A DNA stretch of 64,000 nt, taken from assembly GCF_023145695.1 (NCBI RefSeq), contig NZ_JAJHVV010000002.1:186001-250000 (forward strand), given 5' to 3'. The DNA comes from Vibrio amylolyticus. GTDB lineage: Bacteria; Pseudomonadota; Gammaproteobacteria; Enterobacterales; Vibrionaceae. Below, piece after piece: positions 19,051 to 30,300 of this stretch (positions are counted from its first letter, which is position 1; each line of letters starts with the position of its first letter). Made by a program: the position numbers and the translations under genes. The notes under the pieces are model-generated. The model worked only from the letters and a program-made list of their open reading frames with translations. It was not told the DNA's origin and did not search any database.

Positions 19051-19099
19051 GTTATCTAGCTTTTCTATTTTAGCTAGGTTGTTGCTTGGGATTTAAATT

Positions 19100-19119
19100 G
19101 GGCTCTATGCCCTTTTTTT
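19100..19119 (+). terminator. second leader terminator just before rimP
   Basis: GGGC / GCCC with loop TCTAT and seven T residues, ending 18 bp before the rimP start codon. The stem is short but the T-tract is strong. Two terminators in series ahead of nusA fit NusA-dependent autoregulation of this operon, which is established in E. coli. Confidence 0.65.
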
Positions 19120-19137
19120 GTTTCTGGAGTGGTTTAA

Positions 19138-19593
19138 ATGACTGGTTTAGAGAGACAACTTACTGAAATGCTTGACGGCGCAGTATCGGCGTTAGGCTAT
19201 GAGTTAGTTGGATTAGAATTTATTCGTGCAGGCGAGCATTCAACGCTACGTATCTATATCGATCATGAAAATGGCATATTTGTTGATGATTGCTCAGAAG
19301 TGAGCCGTCAAGTAAGTGCTGTTTTAGATGTAGAAGATCCAATTTCAGTGGCTTATAACCTAGAAGTGTCTTCTCCAGGTCTTGAAAGACCACTTTTCAC
19401 AGCAGCACACTATGAACAGTTTATTGGTCACGAGGTCAACATCGTATTGAAGATGGCCGTTGGAAACCGTCGTAAATGGAAGGGTGATATTCACTCTGTC
19501 GAGGGTGAGACCATTTCAGTCGTCGTTGAAGGTCAGCAAGAAAGCTTTGCATTAAGCAATATTTCTAAAGCTAACCTGATTCCTAAATTTTAG
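19138..19593 (+). CDS. rimP: ribosome maturation factor RimP
   Basis: A 151-residue protein needed for early 30S assembly around protein S12. It has the N-terminal alpha/beta domain ([24 protein letters not shown]), the conserved [16 protein letters not shown] motif (here [13 protein letters not shown]) and a C-terminal SH3-like domain. It is the first protein gene of the rimP-nusA-infB operon, 38 bp ahead of nusA. Confidence 0.96.
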   Translation: MTGLERQLTEMLDGAVSALGYELVGLEFIRAGEHSTLRIYIDHENGIFVDDCSEVSRQVSAVLDVEDPISVAYNLEVSSPGLERPLFTAAHYEQFIGHEVNIVLKMAVGNRRKWKGDIHSVEGETISVVVEGQQESFALSNISKANLIPKF

Positions 19594-19631
19594 TTCTCCT
19601 AAAAAAATTTGAGCTTAAGAGGCTAGATAGA

Positions 19632-21119
19632 ATGAGTAAAGAAATTTTAGCGGTAGTTGAGGCAGTTTCTAATGAGAAAGCTGTACCTCGTGAGCGTATT
19701 TTTGAAGCGCTAGAAACTGCGCTTGCTACGTCAACTAAGAAAAAACACGCACTAGAGATTGAAGTTCGTGTTGAGATCGATCGTAAAACGGGTGAGTTCG
19801 ATACTTTCCGTCGCTGGGAAGTGGTTGAAGAAGTAGAAAACCCAACTCGCGAGATCTCTATAGAAGCAGCACAGTTCGAAGATGAAACTTTAGGTCTTGG
19901 CGACTTTGTTGAAGATGATATCGAATCAGTAACGTTTGACCGTATTACGACTCAAACAGCGAAGCAAGTTATCGTACAGAAAGTACGTGAAGCTGAACGT
20001 GCTCAAATCGTTGAGCAGTTTATCGATAACGAAGGTGAGCTAGTTACTGGTGTTGTGAAGAAAGTGAATCGCGAAACTATTATCCTAGATTTAGGTAGTA
20101 ATGCTGAAGCGGTTATTCTTCGTGATGATCAACTTCCTCGTGAAAACTTCCGTCCAGGCGACCGTATTCGTGGCTTACTGTACGCAGTAAAACCAGAAGC
20201 ACGTGGTTTCCAACTGTTCATTACTCGTTCTAAGCCTGAAATGCTTGCTGAGCTTTTCCGTGTAGAAGTGCCAGAAATTGGCGAAGAGCTTATTGAACTT
20301 AAAGCAGCAGCTCGCGATCCAGGTTCTCGTGCGAAAATCGCAGTGAAAACAAACGATCGTCGTATCGACCCTGTCGGTGCATGTGTTGGTATGCGTGGCG
20401 CACGTGTACAAGCTGTATCTGGCGAACTTGGCGGTGAGCGTATTGATATCGTTCTTTGGGATGATAACCCAGCTCAGTTTGCTATCAATGCAATGGCGCC
20501 TGCCGATGTTGCTTCAATCATCGTTGATGAAGATGCACACTCTATGGACATTGCGGTTGAACCAGACAACCTAGCGCAAGCTATCGGTCGCAATGGTCAG
20601 AACGTTCGCCTTGCTTCTCAACTTACGGGTTGGGAACTTAACGTGATGACAGTTGAAGATCTTCAGAAGAAACACCAAGAAGAGTCTCAAGCGGCTGTTG
20701 AAAACTTCATGAAGCACCTAGATATCGAGCAAGACTTTGCTGAAATGCTGACTGAAGAAGGCTTCTCTACTTTAGAAGAGGTCGCTTACGTACCTGTTCA
20801 CGAACTACTAGAAGTCGATGGTCTAGACGAAGATATGGTTGAAGAGCTACGTAGTCGTGCTAAAGATGCACTGACGACGCTTGCACTGGCTCAAGAAGAG
20901 ACATTTGATGGTGTTGAACCAGCAGAAGACTTGTTGGCTCTAGAAGGTTTAGAGCGCGAAATGGCGTTCAAACTGGCTGCAAAAGGTGTAGCAACACTTG
21001 AAGACCTGGCTGATCAAGGTATTGATGAGCTAGAAGATATTGAAGGATTAACAGAAGAACGTGCCGGTGAGCTTATCATGGCTGCACGTAACATTTGTTG
21101 GTTCGGCGACGAAGAATAA
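19632..21119 (+). CDS. nusA: transcription termination/antitermination protein NusA
   Basis: A 495-residue protein that binds RNA polymerase and modulates pausing, intrinsic termination and antitermination. Domains in order: N-terminal polymerase-binding domain (1-130), S1 domain (about 135-200, [21 protein letters not shown]), KH1 and KH2 (about 200-345, [14 protein letters not shown] and [22 protein letters not shown]), and two acidic helix-hairpin-helix repeats at the C terminus (about 365-490), which bind the polymerase alpha CTD in E. coli. It lies 21 bp upstream of infB, and its expression is probably adjusted by the leader terminators before rimP. Confidence 0.97.
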   Translation: MSKEILAVVEAVSNEKAVPRERIFEALETALATSTKKKHALEIEVRVEIDRKTGEFDTFRRWEVVEEVENPTREISIEAAQFEDETLGLGDFVEDDIESVTFDRITTQTAKQVIVQKVREAERAQIVEQFIDNEGELVTGVVKKVNRETIILDLGSNAEAVILRDDQLPRENFRPGDRIRGLLYAVKPEARGFQLFITRSKPEMLAELFRVEVPEIGEELIELKAAARDPGSRAKIAVKTNDRRIDPVGACVGMRGARVQAVSGELGGERIDIVLWDDNPAQFAINAMAPADVASIIVDEDAHSMDIAVEPDNLAQAIGRNGQNVRLASQLTGWELNVMTVEDLQKKHQEESQAAVENFMKHLDIEQDFAEMLTEEGFSTLEEVAYVPVHELLEVDGLDEDMVEELRSRAKDALTTLALAQEETFDGVEPAEDLLALEGLEREMAFKLAAKGVATLEDLADQGIDELEDIEGLTEERAGELIMAARNICWFGDEE

Positions 21120-21140
21120 TTTCAGCAAGGAGGTAGCGGA

Positions 21141-23834
21141 ATGACGCAACTAACAGTAAAAGCTTTGAGTGAAGAGATTGGTACGCCAGTTGATCGCTTA
21201 GTTGAACAACTTGCTGACGCAGGCATGAAAAAAGCCAGCGGCGATCAAGTAACAGATGACGAGAAGCAGAAGCTTCTTGTTCACCTGAAAAAAGAACACG
21301 GTGATACATCGGGCGAAACTGAGCCTACTCGCTTAACACTACAAAGAAAAACTCGCAGTACACTAAGTGTTTCTGCAAGTGGTGGTAAGAGTAAAGATGT
21401 TCAAGTAGAAGTACGTAAGAAGCGTACTTATGTGAAGCGCAGCACAGTAGATGATGAAGCGAAACGTGAAGCTGAGGAAGCAGCAAAACGCGAAGCGGAA
21501 GAGTTAGCGAAACGCGAAGCGGAAGAACTAGCAAAACGTGATGCTGCAGATAAAGCAAAACGCGAAGCCGAAGAGAAAGCAAAACGTGAAGCGGATGCAA
21601 AACGTGGTGCAGAAGAAAAGGCTCAGCGTGCACAAGCTGATAAGGCTAAGAAAGACATGAATGCAAAAAATGCGGATGTTAATTCGCAAGCGAAGAAAGA
21701 AGCTGATGAACTAAAACTTCGTCAAGAAGCTGAAGCTCAACGTAAAGCAGAACAAGAAGCTGCGAGACTTGTCGAAGAAGCTCGTAAACTAGCTGAAGAA
21801 AATGAAGCTCGTTGGACTGAAGAAGAGAAGAAGAAAAAAGAGCAAGAGAAATCTGCTGATTATCACGTAACGACTTCAACTTACGCTCGTGAAGCGGAAG
21901 ATGCTTCTGACCGTAAAGAAGAAGGCGGTGGTCGTCGTAAGAAGAAGAAGAAAGCTCCAGCGACTCAAGATCGCAATGGTGGTCGTAACCAACGTGGCGG
22001 CCGTGGCGGTCGTAACAAAGGTAAACTGGCTAAACCAACTTCAATGCAGCACGGTTTTGATAAGACAGCAACGGTTGCTAAATCTGACGTTGCCATCGGC
22101 GAGACTATCGTAGTATCTGAATTGGCAAGCAAAATGTCAGTGAAGGGCACAGAAGTCATCAAAGTAATGATGAAGATGGGCGCTATGGCGACTATCAACC
22201 AAGTTATCGACCAAGAAACTGCAGCACTGGTTGCTGAAGAGATGGGTCACAAGGTTATTCTTCGTAAAGAGAATGAACTTGAAGAAGCAGTACTGTCTGA
22301 TCGTGACAACGATGCTGTTGCTGAAGGTCGTGCTCCAGTTGTTACTATCATGGGTCACGTTGACCACGGTAAAACATCTACACTGGATTACATCCGTAAA
22401 GCACACGTTGCTGACGCAGAAGCGGGCGGTATTACACAACACATCGGTGCATACCACGTAGAAACTGACAACGGTATGATCACATTCCTTGATACTCCTG
22501 GACACGCGGCGTTTACTGCTATGCGTGCTCGTGGTGCTCAAGCGACAGATATCGTTGTTCTAGTAGTTGCTGCAGACGATGGTGTTATGCCACAAACGAT
22601 TGAAGCAATTCAGCACGCGAAAGCGGCTGGCGTTCCACTAATTATCGCTGTAAACAAGATCGATAAAGAAGATGCGAACCCAGACAACGTTAAGAATGAG
22701 CTAGCTCAATACGACGTTATCCCTGAAGAGTGGGGCGGCGAAAACATGTTCGTTCATATCTCTGCTAAGCAAGGTACGAACATCGATGGTCTACTTGAAA
22801 CTATCCTTCTACAGTCTGAAGTTCTAGAACTTACTGCTGTTAAAGAAGGTATGGCATCAGGTGTTGTTGTTGAATCTCGTCTTGATAAAGGTCGTGGTCC
22901 AGTTGCAACTGTACTTGTTCAATCTGGTACGCTTAACAAGGGTGATATCCTTCTTTGTGGTCAAGAATACGGCCGTGTTCGTGCAATGCGCGATGAGAAT
23001 GGTAAAGAGATCTTCGAAGCGGGTCCTTCTATCCCTGTAGAAATTATCGGTCTATCTGGTGTTCCTTCATCTGGTGATGAAGCGACAGTTGTTCGTGACG
23101 AGCGTAAAGCACGTGAAGTAGCGAACTACCGCCAAGGTAAATTCCGTGATGTTAAACTGGCTCGTCAGCAGAAGTCTAAGCTAGAGAACATGTTCTCTAA
23201 CATGGAAGCTGGTGAAGTTGCAGAGCTTAATGTTGTACTTAAAGCCGACGTACAAGGTTCTGTTGAAGCGATTGCTGATTCACTACTTAAACTGGCGACT
23301 GACGAAGTTAAAGTTAACATCGTAGGCTCTGGTGTTGGTGGTATTACAGAAACTGATGCAACGCTTGCAGCAGCTTCTAACGCTATCATCCTTGGTTTCA
23401 ACGTTCGTGCTGATGCAACTGCTCGCCGTACGGTTGATACTGAAAACCTAGACCTTCGTTACTACTCAATCATCTACCAACTGATTGATGAAGTTAAACA
23501 AGCGATGGGCGGTATGCTAGCTCCAGAATTCAAGCAAGAGATCATTGGTCTTGCTGAAGTACGTGACGTATTTAAGTCACCTAAACTGGGCGCTATCGCT
23601 GGTTGTATGGTTACTGAAGGCATCATTAAGCGTAACAATCCAATCCGCGTACTACGCGAAAACGTTGTTATCTACGAAGGTGAACTAGAGTCACTTCGTC
23701 GCTTTAAAGATGACGTTATGGAAGTTAAGAATGGCTACGAATGTGGTATCGGCGTTAAGAACTACAATGACGTTCGCGCTGGTGACCAGATCGAAGTATT
23801 CGAAATCGTTGAAATTAAACGTACACTCGACTAA
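21141..23834 (+). CDS. infB: translation initiation factor IF-2
   Basis: The GTPase that places fMet-tRNA on the 30S P site and promotes subunit joining (897 residues). An N-terminal IF2 subdomain (1-50) is followed by a long charged low-complexity segment (about 95-250) made of repeats of the type AKREAEE, then a basic Arg/Gly stretch ([15 protein letters not shown], about 280-295), a second N-type domain, and the G domain beginning GHVDHGKTS, with DTPGHAAF and NKID, and domains II-IV. AAGGAGG precedes the start. Shorter forms from internal starts, known in E. coli, are possible. Its partner tRNA-fMet is encoded at the head of the same operon. Confidence 0.97.
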   Translation: MTQLTVKALSEEIGTPVDRLVEQLADAGMKKASGDQVTDDEKQKLLVHLKKEHGDTSGETEPTRLTLQRKTRSTLSVSASGGKSKDVQVEVRKKRTYVKRSTVDDEAKREAEEAAKREAEELAKREAEELAKRDAADKAKREAEEKAKREADAKRGAEEKAQRAQADKAKKDMNAKNADVNSQAKKEADELKLRQEAEAQRKAEQEAARLVEEARKLAEENEARWTEEEKKKKEQEKSADYHVTTSTYAREAEDASDRKEEGGGRRKKKKKAPATQDRNGGRNQRGGRGGRNKGKLAKPTSMQHGFDKTATVAKSDVAIGETIVVSELASKMSVKGTEVIKVMMKMGAMATINQVIDQETAALVAEEMGHKVILRKENELEEAVLSDRDNDAVAEGRAPVVTIMGHVDHGKTSTLDYIRKAHVADAEAGGITQHIGAYHVETDNGMITFLDTPGHAAFTAMRARGAQATDIVVLVVAADDGVMPQTIEAIQHAKAAGVPLIIAVNKIDKEDANPDNVKNELAQYDVIPEEWGGENMFVHISAKQGTNIDGLLETILLQSEVLELTAVKEGMASGVVVESRLDKGRGPVATVLVQSGTLNKGDILLCGQEYGRVRAMRDENGKEIFEAGPSIPVEIIGLSGVPSSGDEATVVRDERKAREVANYRQGKFRDVKLARQQKSKLENMFSNMEAGEVAELNVVLKADVQGSVEAIADSLLKLATDEVKVNIVGSGVGGITETDATLAAASNAIILGFNVRADATARRTVDTENLDLRYYSIIYQLIDEVKQAMGGMLAPEFKQEIIGLAEVRDVFKSPKLGAIAGCMVTEGIIKRNNPIRVLRENVVIYEGELESLRRFKDDVMEVKNGYECGIGVKNYNDVRAGDQIEVFEIVEIKRTLD

Positions 23835-23888
23835 TTGAAAACATTACCCGCCTATTTTAAGGCAAGGTAATCGGTTGTTGAATGCACC

Positions 23889-23918
23889 ATGGGGGGCTGG
23901 CTTTGGCCATCCCCCCAT
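23889..23918 (+). terminator. strong G/C hairpin between infB and rbfA
   Basis: ATGGGGGG / CCCCCCAT encloses TGGC / GCCA with loop TTTG and one C-T mismatch, giving 12 base pairs. It is followed by TCTTTCTATTTA rather than a pure T-run, so it may act as an attenuator or RNA-processing stop between infB and rbfA-truB. Confidence 0.55.
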
Positions 23919-23942
23919 TCTTTCTATTTATGAGAAATGATT

Positions 23943-24368
23943 ATGTCAAAAGAATTTAGCCGCACACAACGCGTGTCGCAGCAACTACAAAAAGAACTCG
24001 CGATTATCTTACAACGCGAAGTCCGTGACTCTCGCTTAGGGATGGTAACCATCTCTGATGTTGAAGTATCAAGAGATCTTGCTTACGCAAAAGTATTCGT
24101 TACATTCCTATGTGTTGGCGAGCAAACCCCTGAAAGCTGCCTTGCGGCGCTGAAAGAGCACGAAGTGCCAGTACGTATGGCGCTTGGTAAGCGTATTCGT
24201 CACCGCTTGACGCCTGAAGTTCGCTTCACTTATGACGACACTTTAGTAGAAGGCATGCGTATGTCTAACCTAGTAAGTGAAGTATTAAACGAAGATAAAC
24301 GTAAGCAGAACGAAGCTGGCCGTGACGATGAGCAAGACCAGAGTGGTTCTGAAGAGGAAGGCAAGTAA
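23943..24368 (+). CDS. rbfA: 30S ribosome-binding factor RbfA
   Basis: A 141-residue KH-fold protein that matures the 5' end of 16S rRNA and is needed for cold adaptation. Family landmarks are [36 protein letters not shown] and the C-terminal [13 protein letters not shown], followed by an acidic tail. ATG 23943 (MSKEFSRT) matches other RbfA proteins; an ATG two codons earlier (23937) is also in frame. The stop codon shares one base with the truB start (TAATG), indicating translational coupling. Confidence 0.95.
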   Translation: MSKEFSRTQRVSQQLQKELAIILQREVRDSRLGMVTISDVEVSRDLAYAKVFVTFLCVGEQTPESCLAALKEHEVPVRMALGKRIRHRLTPEVRFTYDDTLVEGMRMSNLVSEVLNEDKRKQNEAGRDDEQDQSGSEEEGK

Positions 24369-25330
24369 TGGCTCGCCGTCGTAAGGGTCGTCCAGTCAAC
24401 GGGGTTATCTTATTAGATAAGCCGACCGGTATTTCTTCTAACGATGCTTTGCAAAAAGTTAAGCGAATCTACTTTGCTCAAAAAGCGGGCCATACAGGTG
24501 CGCTTGATCCATTAGCGACGGGAATGCTTCCAATTTGTTTAGGCGAAGCGACTAAGTTTTCTCAGTTCCTATTGGATTCCGATAAGCGTTATGTCGTAAA
24601 AGCAAAACTTGGTGAACGTACGAACACCTCTGACTCAGATGGTGAAGTTGTCGAGACTCGTGAAGTCAACGTAACACAAGAGCAGCTTGAAAAGTGCGTA
24701 GCAAGCTTCAAAGGTGAAACAGACCAAGTTCCGTCTATGTTTTCAGCATTGAAGCATCAAGGTCGCCCACTTTACGAATACGCTCGTGAAGGTATAGAGG
24801 TTCCACGTGAATCACGTAAGATCACGGTTTATTCAATTGAATTGCTGCGTTTCGAAGGCGATGAAATTGAGATGGAAGTTCATTGTTCTAAGGGAACTTA
24901 CATCCGTACCATTACCGATGATCTTGGCGAAATGCTAGGCTGTGGTGCTCACGTAACGTATCTACGTCGTACCGGTGTTGCGAAATATCCGTATGAGAAG
25001 ATGGTGACTCTAGAGCAACTTAACGAACTGTTAGAGCAAGCTGAGCGCGATGAAGTCGCACCACGTGAACTTCTTGATCCGTTATTGATGCCAATGGATA
25101 CTGCGGTCGAAGATCTTCCTGAAGTGAACCTTAATGCTGAACTGACTAACCTTGTACAACATGGTATGCCTGTTCAAGTGCTAGGTGCACCAGAAGGCAC
25201 TCCGCTGCGTATGACATCCGGCGAGGAAAAGCTGTTTATCGGTGTAGCCGAAATCAATGATGATGGTAAGGTCGCACCAAAGCGCCTTGTCGTTTTCCAT
25301 GAAGAGCAGTCTGTAGAAGCAAATAGCTAG
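24368..25330 (+). CDS. truB: tRNA pseudouridine(55) synthase TruB
   Basis: A 320-residue enzyme that makes pseudouridine-55 in the T loop of elongator tRNAs and also acts as a tRNA chaperone. The catalytic aspartate is Asp47 in [29 protein letters not shown] and CSKGTYIRT are the other conserved blocks, followed by a C-terminal PUA-like domain. It begins by overlap with rbfA. The downstream gene rpsO, nearly universal in related bacteria, is not present here; instead a terminator and reverse-strand genes follow. Confidence 0.96.
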   Translation: MARRRKGRPVNGVILLDKPTGISSNDALQKVKRIYFAQKAGHTGALDPLATGMLPICLGEATKFSQFLLDSDKRYVVKAKLGERTNTSDSDGEVVETREVNVTQEQLEKCVASFKGETDQVPSMFSALKHQGRPLYEYAREGIEVPRESRKITVYSIELLRFEGDEIEMEVHCSKGTYIRTITDDLGEMLGCGAHVTYLRRTGVAKYPYEKMVTLEQLNELLEQAERDEVAPRELLDPLLMPMDTAVEDLPEVNLNAELTNLVQHGMPVQVLGAPEGTPLRMTSGEEKLFIGVAEINDDGKVAPKRLVVFHEEQSVEANS

Positions 25331-25352
25331 TATAGTTGTTTCGTTGTTCGAT

Positions 25353-25387
25353 AATGAAAGGCGGTGTTGAGCTGCCTTTCATTTTTA
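25353..25387. terminator. terminator between truB and the DUF1499 gene
   Basis: AATGAAAGGC / GCCTTTCATT with an 11-nt loop and a following TTTT. It ends the truB operon on the plus strand and may also serve the convergent gene. Confidence 0.75.
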
Positions 25388-25394
25388 TGAACCG

Positions 25395-25826
25395 TTATTT
25401 AAGTAATTGTGCCGAATCGAGCATACTTCGCAGTTGATCAGCGCGCTTTCGGTTAACACCAAAATCAGAGTAGCCCATCCGAGATTCTGATCGAACCAAG
25501 AGTTTTGAGCCCTCGACTTTCATCTCTAAATCATCGACGAATCGAAGCAGCTTTGAAGTGTATTCAATTCGTATATAACCGTCTTCTTTTGCTGCTGTTT
25601 TTGCCCCTGGAATCTTTAAAGCGACTTCCTCTATGTCATCCAACGTTGCTTTACTTTTTAAGTGATAAGCGATGAGGTGGTGCTGTTCTCTGTCATCTTC
25701 GGTAGAGACACAATTAGGGCTATCACCACAAGGTGAGGACGTACGGTCAGTGATTTCCCTTGCTCCTTGACTGCAAGCGGTGAGAGTAAGTAAACCTAAT
25801 AGGACAGTAATTTTGGCTATCAACAT
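25395..25826 (-). CDS. DUF1499 family lipoprotein
   Basis: A 143-residue protein with a lipoprotein signal: hydrophobic core ITVLLGLLTL and lipobox LTAC (Cys18), followed by a serine-rich linker. The DUF1499 landmark CGDSPNCVST and the later DDLEMKVEGSKLLVRSESRMGYSDFGVNRKRADQL are recognisable. Function of the family is unknown; it should sit on the periplasmic face of a membrane. It is the first reverse-strand gene beyond the truB break and has its own ATG with no close upstream partner. Confidence 0.8.
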   Translation of the reverse strand: MLIAKITVLLGLLTLTACSQGAREITDRTSSPCGDSPNCVSTEDDREQHHLIAYHLKSKATLDDIEEVALKIPGAKTAAKEDGYIRIEYTSKLLRFVDDLEMKVEGSKLLVRSESRMGYSDFGVNRKRADQLRSMLDSAQLLK

Positions 25827-25857
25827 AGCGTTAATCCAGTAAGTTGTTGGTGAGCAA

Positions 25858-25885
25858 CAAAAAAGGATCCAATTTAGGATCCTTT
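25858..25885 (-). terminator. intrinsic terminator of the first gltBD operon
   Basis: Minus-strand reading: AAAGGATCC, loop TAAATT, GGATCCTTT followed by further T residues, 20 bp after the gltD stop codon. Confidence 0.85.
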
Positions 25886-25904
25886 ATAGTATTGCTGCTA
25901 AATG

Positions 25905-27320
<1,416 letters not shown>

Positions 27321-27338
27321 TTAGGCTCCTTCCTACTC

Positions 27339-30300
27339 TTATTGTGCCTGAACGCGCAGTTCAGCAGCGCTACGACTTTGGTGACCAAGCAGAGTGTTGA
27401 GATCTGCCGCTTTCGGTTTCACTAGATAGAATTTAGGAATCCAAGCATCGAAATTGGCCAGAATATTTTCTGCGTGTATCGAGCCTGTCTCCTCTAAGTG
27501 TTCGGCAATAAGGCCTCGTAGATGCTCTTGATGGATATAGAGATCAGAGAGTGAGATTGCCTCTACGGATTCGTTATTCACACGTCCTTCAAAGTCACTG
27601 TTTTCATCCATGACATAAGCAAAACCACCTGTCATACCAGCTCCGAAGTTCACGCCAGTTGCGCCAAGAATCGCAACAATACCGCCTGTCATGTATTCAC
27701 AAGCATTATCACCGGCGCCTTCTATAATGGCGATGGTGCCAGAGTTTCTCACCCCAAAACGCTCCCCAGCTGTACCTGATGCAAAGAGTTTTCCTCCGGT
27801 TGCACCGTAAAGACAGGTGTTACCTATAATGGTGGCTTCATTACAAGCAAAGGTAGTACCAATATGAGGCTTGATGACGATCTTGCCTCCAGCCATTCCT
27901 TTGCCCACGTAGTCATTGGCATCACCTGTTAGATATAGCTCTATGCCTCCAGCATTCCAGACACCAAAGGATTGGCCGGCAGTTCCGTTGAGATTAAGTT
28001 TGATAGGGCTGGTGGCAACCCCTTGATTTCCGTAGCGCCTTGCCACTTCACCAGATAGGCTTGCACCGATAGAGCGGTCAGTATTGATTACATCGTAATA
28101 GAGGTTGAGTGGCTGCTTTGTTTCTATAGCCTGTTTAGCATCTTCTACAATGGTTTGATTAAGCTGAGCTTTATCAAATGGCGCATTGGGTTCAGTCCAA
28201 TAAAGAGGGTTCCCTAATGGCGAGACAGGTTGCTCTAGAATATGTGAAAGATCTAACTTGTTCTGTTTTGCCGTTAAACCAGATACCGCTTCTAGAAGAT
28301 CGGTTCGACCAATTAAATCAGTGAGTTTCTCTACACCAAGCTCAGCAAGGTGCCCACGCACTTCATCAGCAAGACCGGTAAAGTAGTTGATCACCATATC
28401 AGGTAACCCTTTAAAGTACTCTTTACGTAGCGTCTCATCTTGTGTTGCAACACCCGTAGCACAGTTGTTTAGGTGACAGATTCGAAGGAACTTACAGCCC
28501 AGAGCAACCATAGGAGCGGTGCCAAAACCAAAGCTTTCTGCTCCCAAAATGGCCCCTTTAATGACATCAAGGCCCGTTTTAAGACCCCCATCAACTTGTA
28601 GGCGTATTTTATGGCGAAGGTTATTTGCCACCAAAGCTTGCTGCGTTTCTGCCAGTCCAAGCTCCCATGGACTTCCTGCATATTTAACCGAGGTTAATGG
28701 GCTTGCTGCGGTACCGCCATCGTATCCAGAAATGGTAATTAGGTCAGCATAAGCTTTAGCGACACCCGTTGCGATCGTTCCGACACCTGGCTCTGAGACT
28801 AACTTAACGGATACTAGGGCTTTTGGATTGACTTGTTTTAGGTCAAATATCAGCTGCGCTAAATCCTCAATGGAGTAGATATCGTGATGAGGAGGAGGGG
28901 AGATAAGTGTTACCCCTTGAACGGAGTAGCGAAGCTTGGCAATTTCCGCTGTGACTTTATGCCCGGGCAGTTGTCCGCCTTCTCCAGGTTTCGCTCCTTG
29001 AGCGACTTTAATCTGCAGGACATCAGCGTTAGTTAGGTAGTGAGGTGTGACACCAAATCGGCCAGAGGCAATCTGCTTGATTCGAGAGTTACGGTCGGTT
29101 CCAAATCTTCTCGGATCTTCACCACCTTCGCCTGAATTTGAATAGCCGCCTAACTTATTCATAGCTTGAGCCAGTGCTTCATGAGCTTCAGGGCTTAGGG
29201 CACCAATTGACATGGCAGCTGAATCAAAGCGTTTAAATAGTTCGCTGCTCGGCTCTACTTGATCAAGAGACAAAGGCGTATCGGCGGTTTTTAGTTTCAT
29301 TAAGTCGCGAAGCATGGCTGCTGGGCGGTCGTTTACCTCTCGTGCATATTGTTGATAGTCAGCCGATTGGCCAGTTTTTACTGCGTGTTGTAAGGTACTT
29401 ACTACGTCAGGGTTGTAAGCGTGGAACTCACCATTATGGACATACTTTAATTGTCCACCTTGATCGATTGGCTTACGTTTAGCCCACGCTTTGCGTGACA
29501 GATTCAACAGGTCTTGTTGGAAGTCATCAAAATTTGAGCCCTGAATCCTAGAGGCAACGCCTTTAAAGCACAGTTCAACGATGTCTTGATGAAGGCCAAC
29601 GGCTTCAAATAGCTGAGAGCATCGGTATGACGCGATAGTCGAGATCCCCATCTTCGACATGATCTTAAATAGCCCTTTATTGATGCCGTTTTGATAATTC
29701 TGCATCACGTCTCGATAGCTCTTATCGATCCCGCCTTCATCGACGATCTTGCCCAATGACTCATAGGCAAGATAAGGGTAAATAGCGGTGGCACCAAAGC
29801 CGAGCACGACAGCAAACTGGTGTGGATCTCGCACTGCACCTGACTCGACGATAATGTTGGCATCACAACGAAGGTTTTCGTTTGCAAGGCGAGTTTGCAC
29901 TGCGCCAACCGCCATCGCTGTGGGAATAGGGAGTGTTCCTTTTGCTATCGCTCGATCGGATAAGACAACTAATACGCTACCTTGTTTGACGGCCGCAACA
30001 CTGGCATTACAGAGTTCATTCAGCGCTTGCTTTAGATCCACTTGGTTAGGGTTGTAGTTAATGTCTAAAATAGTATGTGCGTAATAGCTAGGATCTAGGT
30101 TGAGCAGTTGCTGCATGTCGGAGTAGAGCAGGACAGGAGAGCCAAAACTTACTCGATGTGCATGCCCATCGGTTTCACAAAATACGTTCATCTCTTGGCC
30201 AATGCTGGTGGCTAAAGACATAACATGTTTTTCGCGTAGCGGATCGATAGGTGGGTTAGTCACCTGTGCAAACTTTTGACGGAAGTAATCAGTCACTAGT

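Noticed and set aside
22137..22541. 134-residue open frame antisense to infB
   Set aside because: Lies wholly across the conserved GTPase domain of IF-2 and has Cys/Phe/Val-rich composition expected of a codon-bias shadow.
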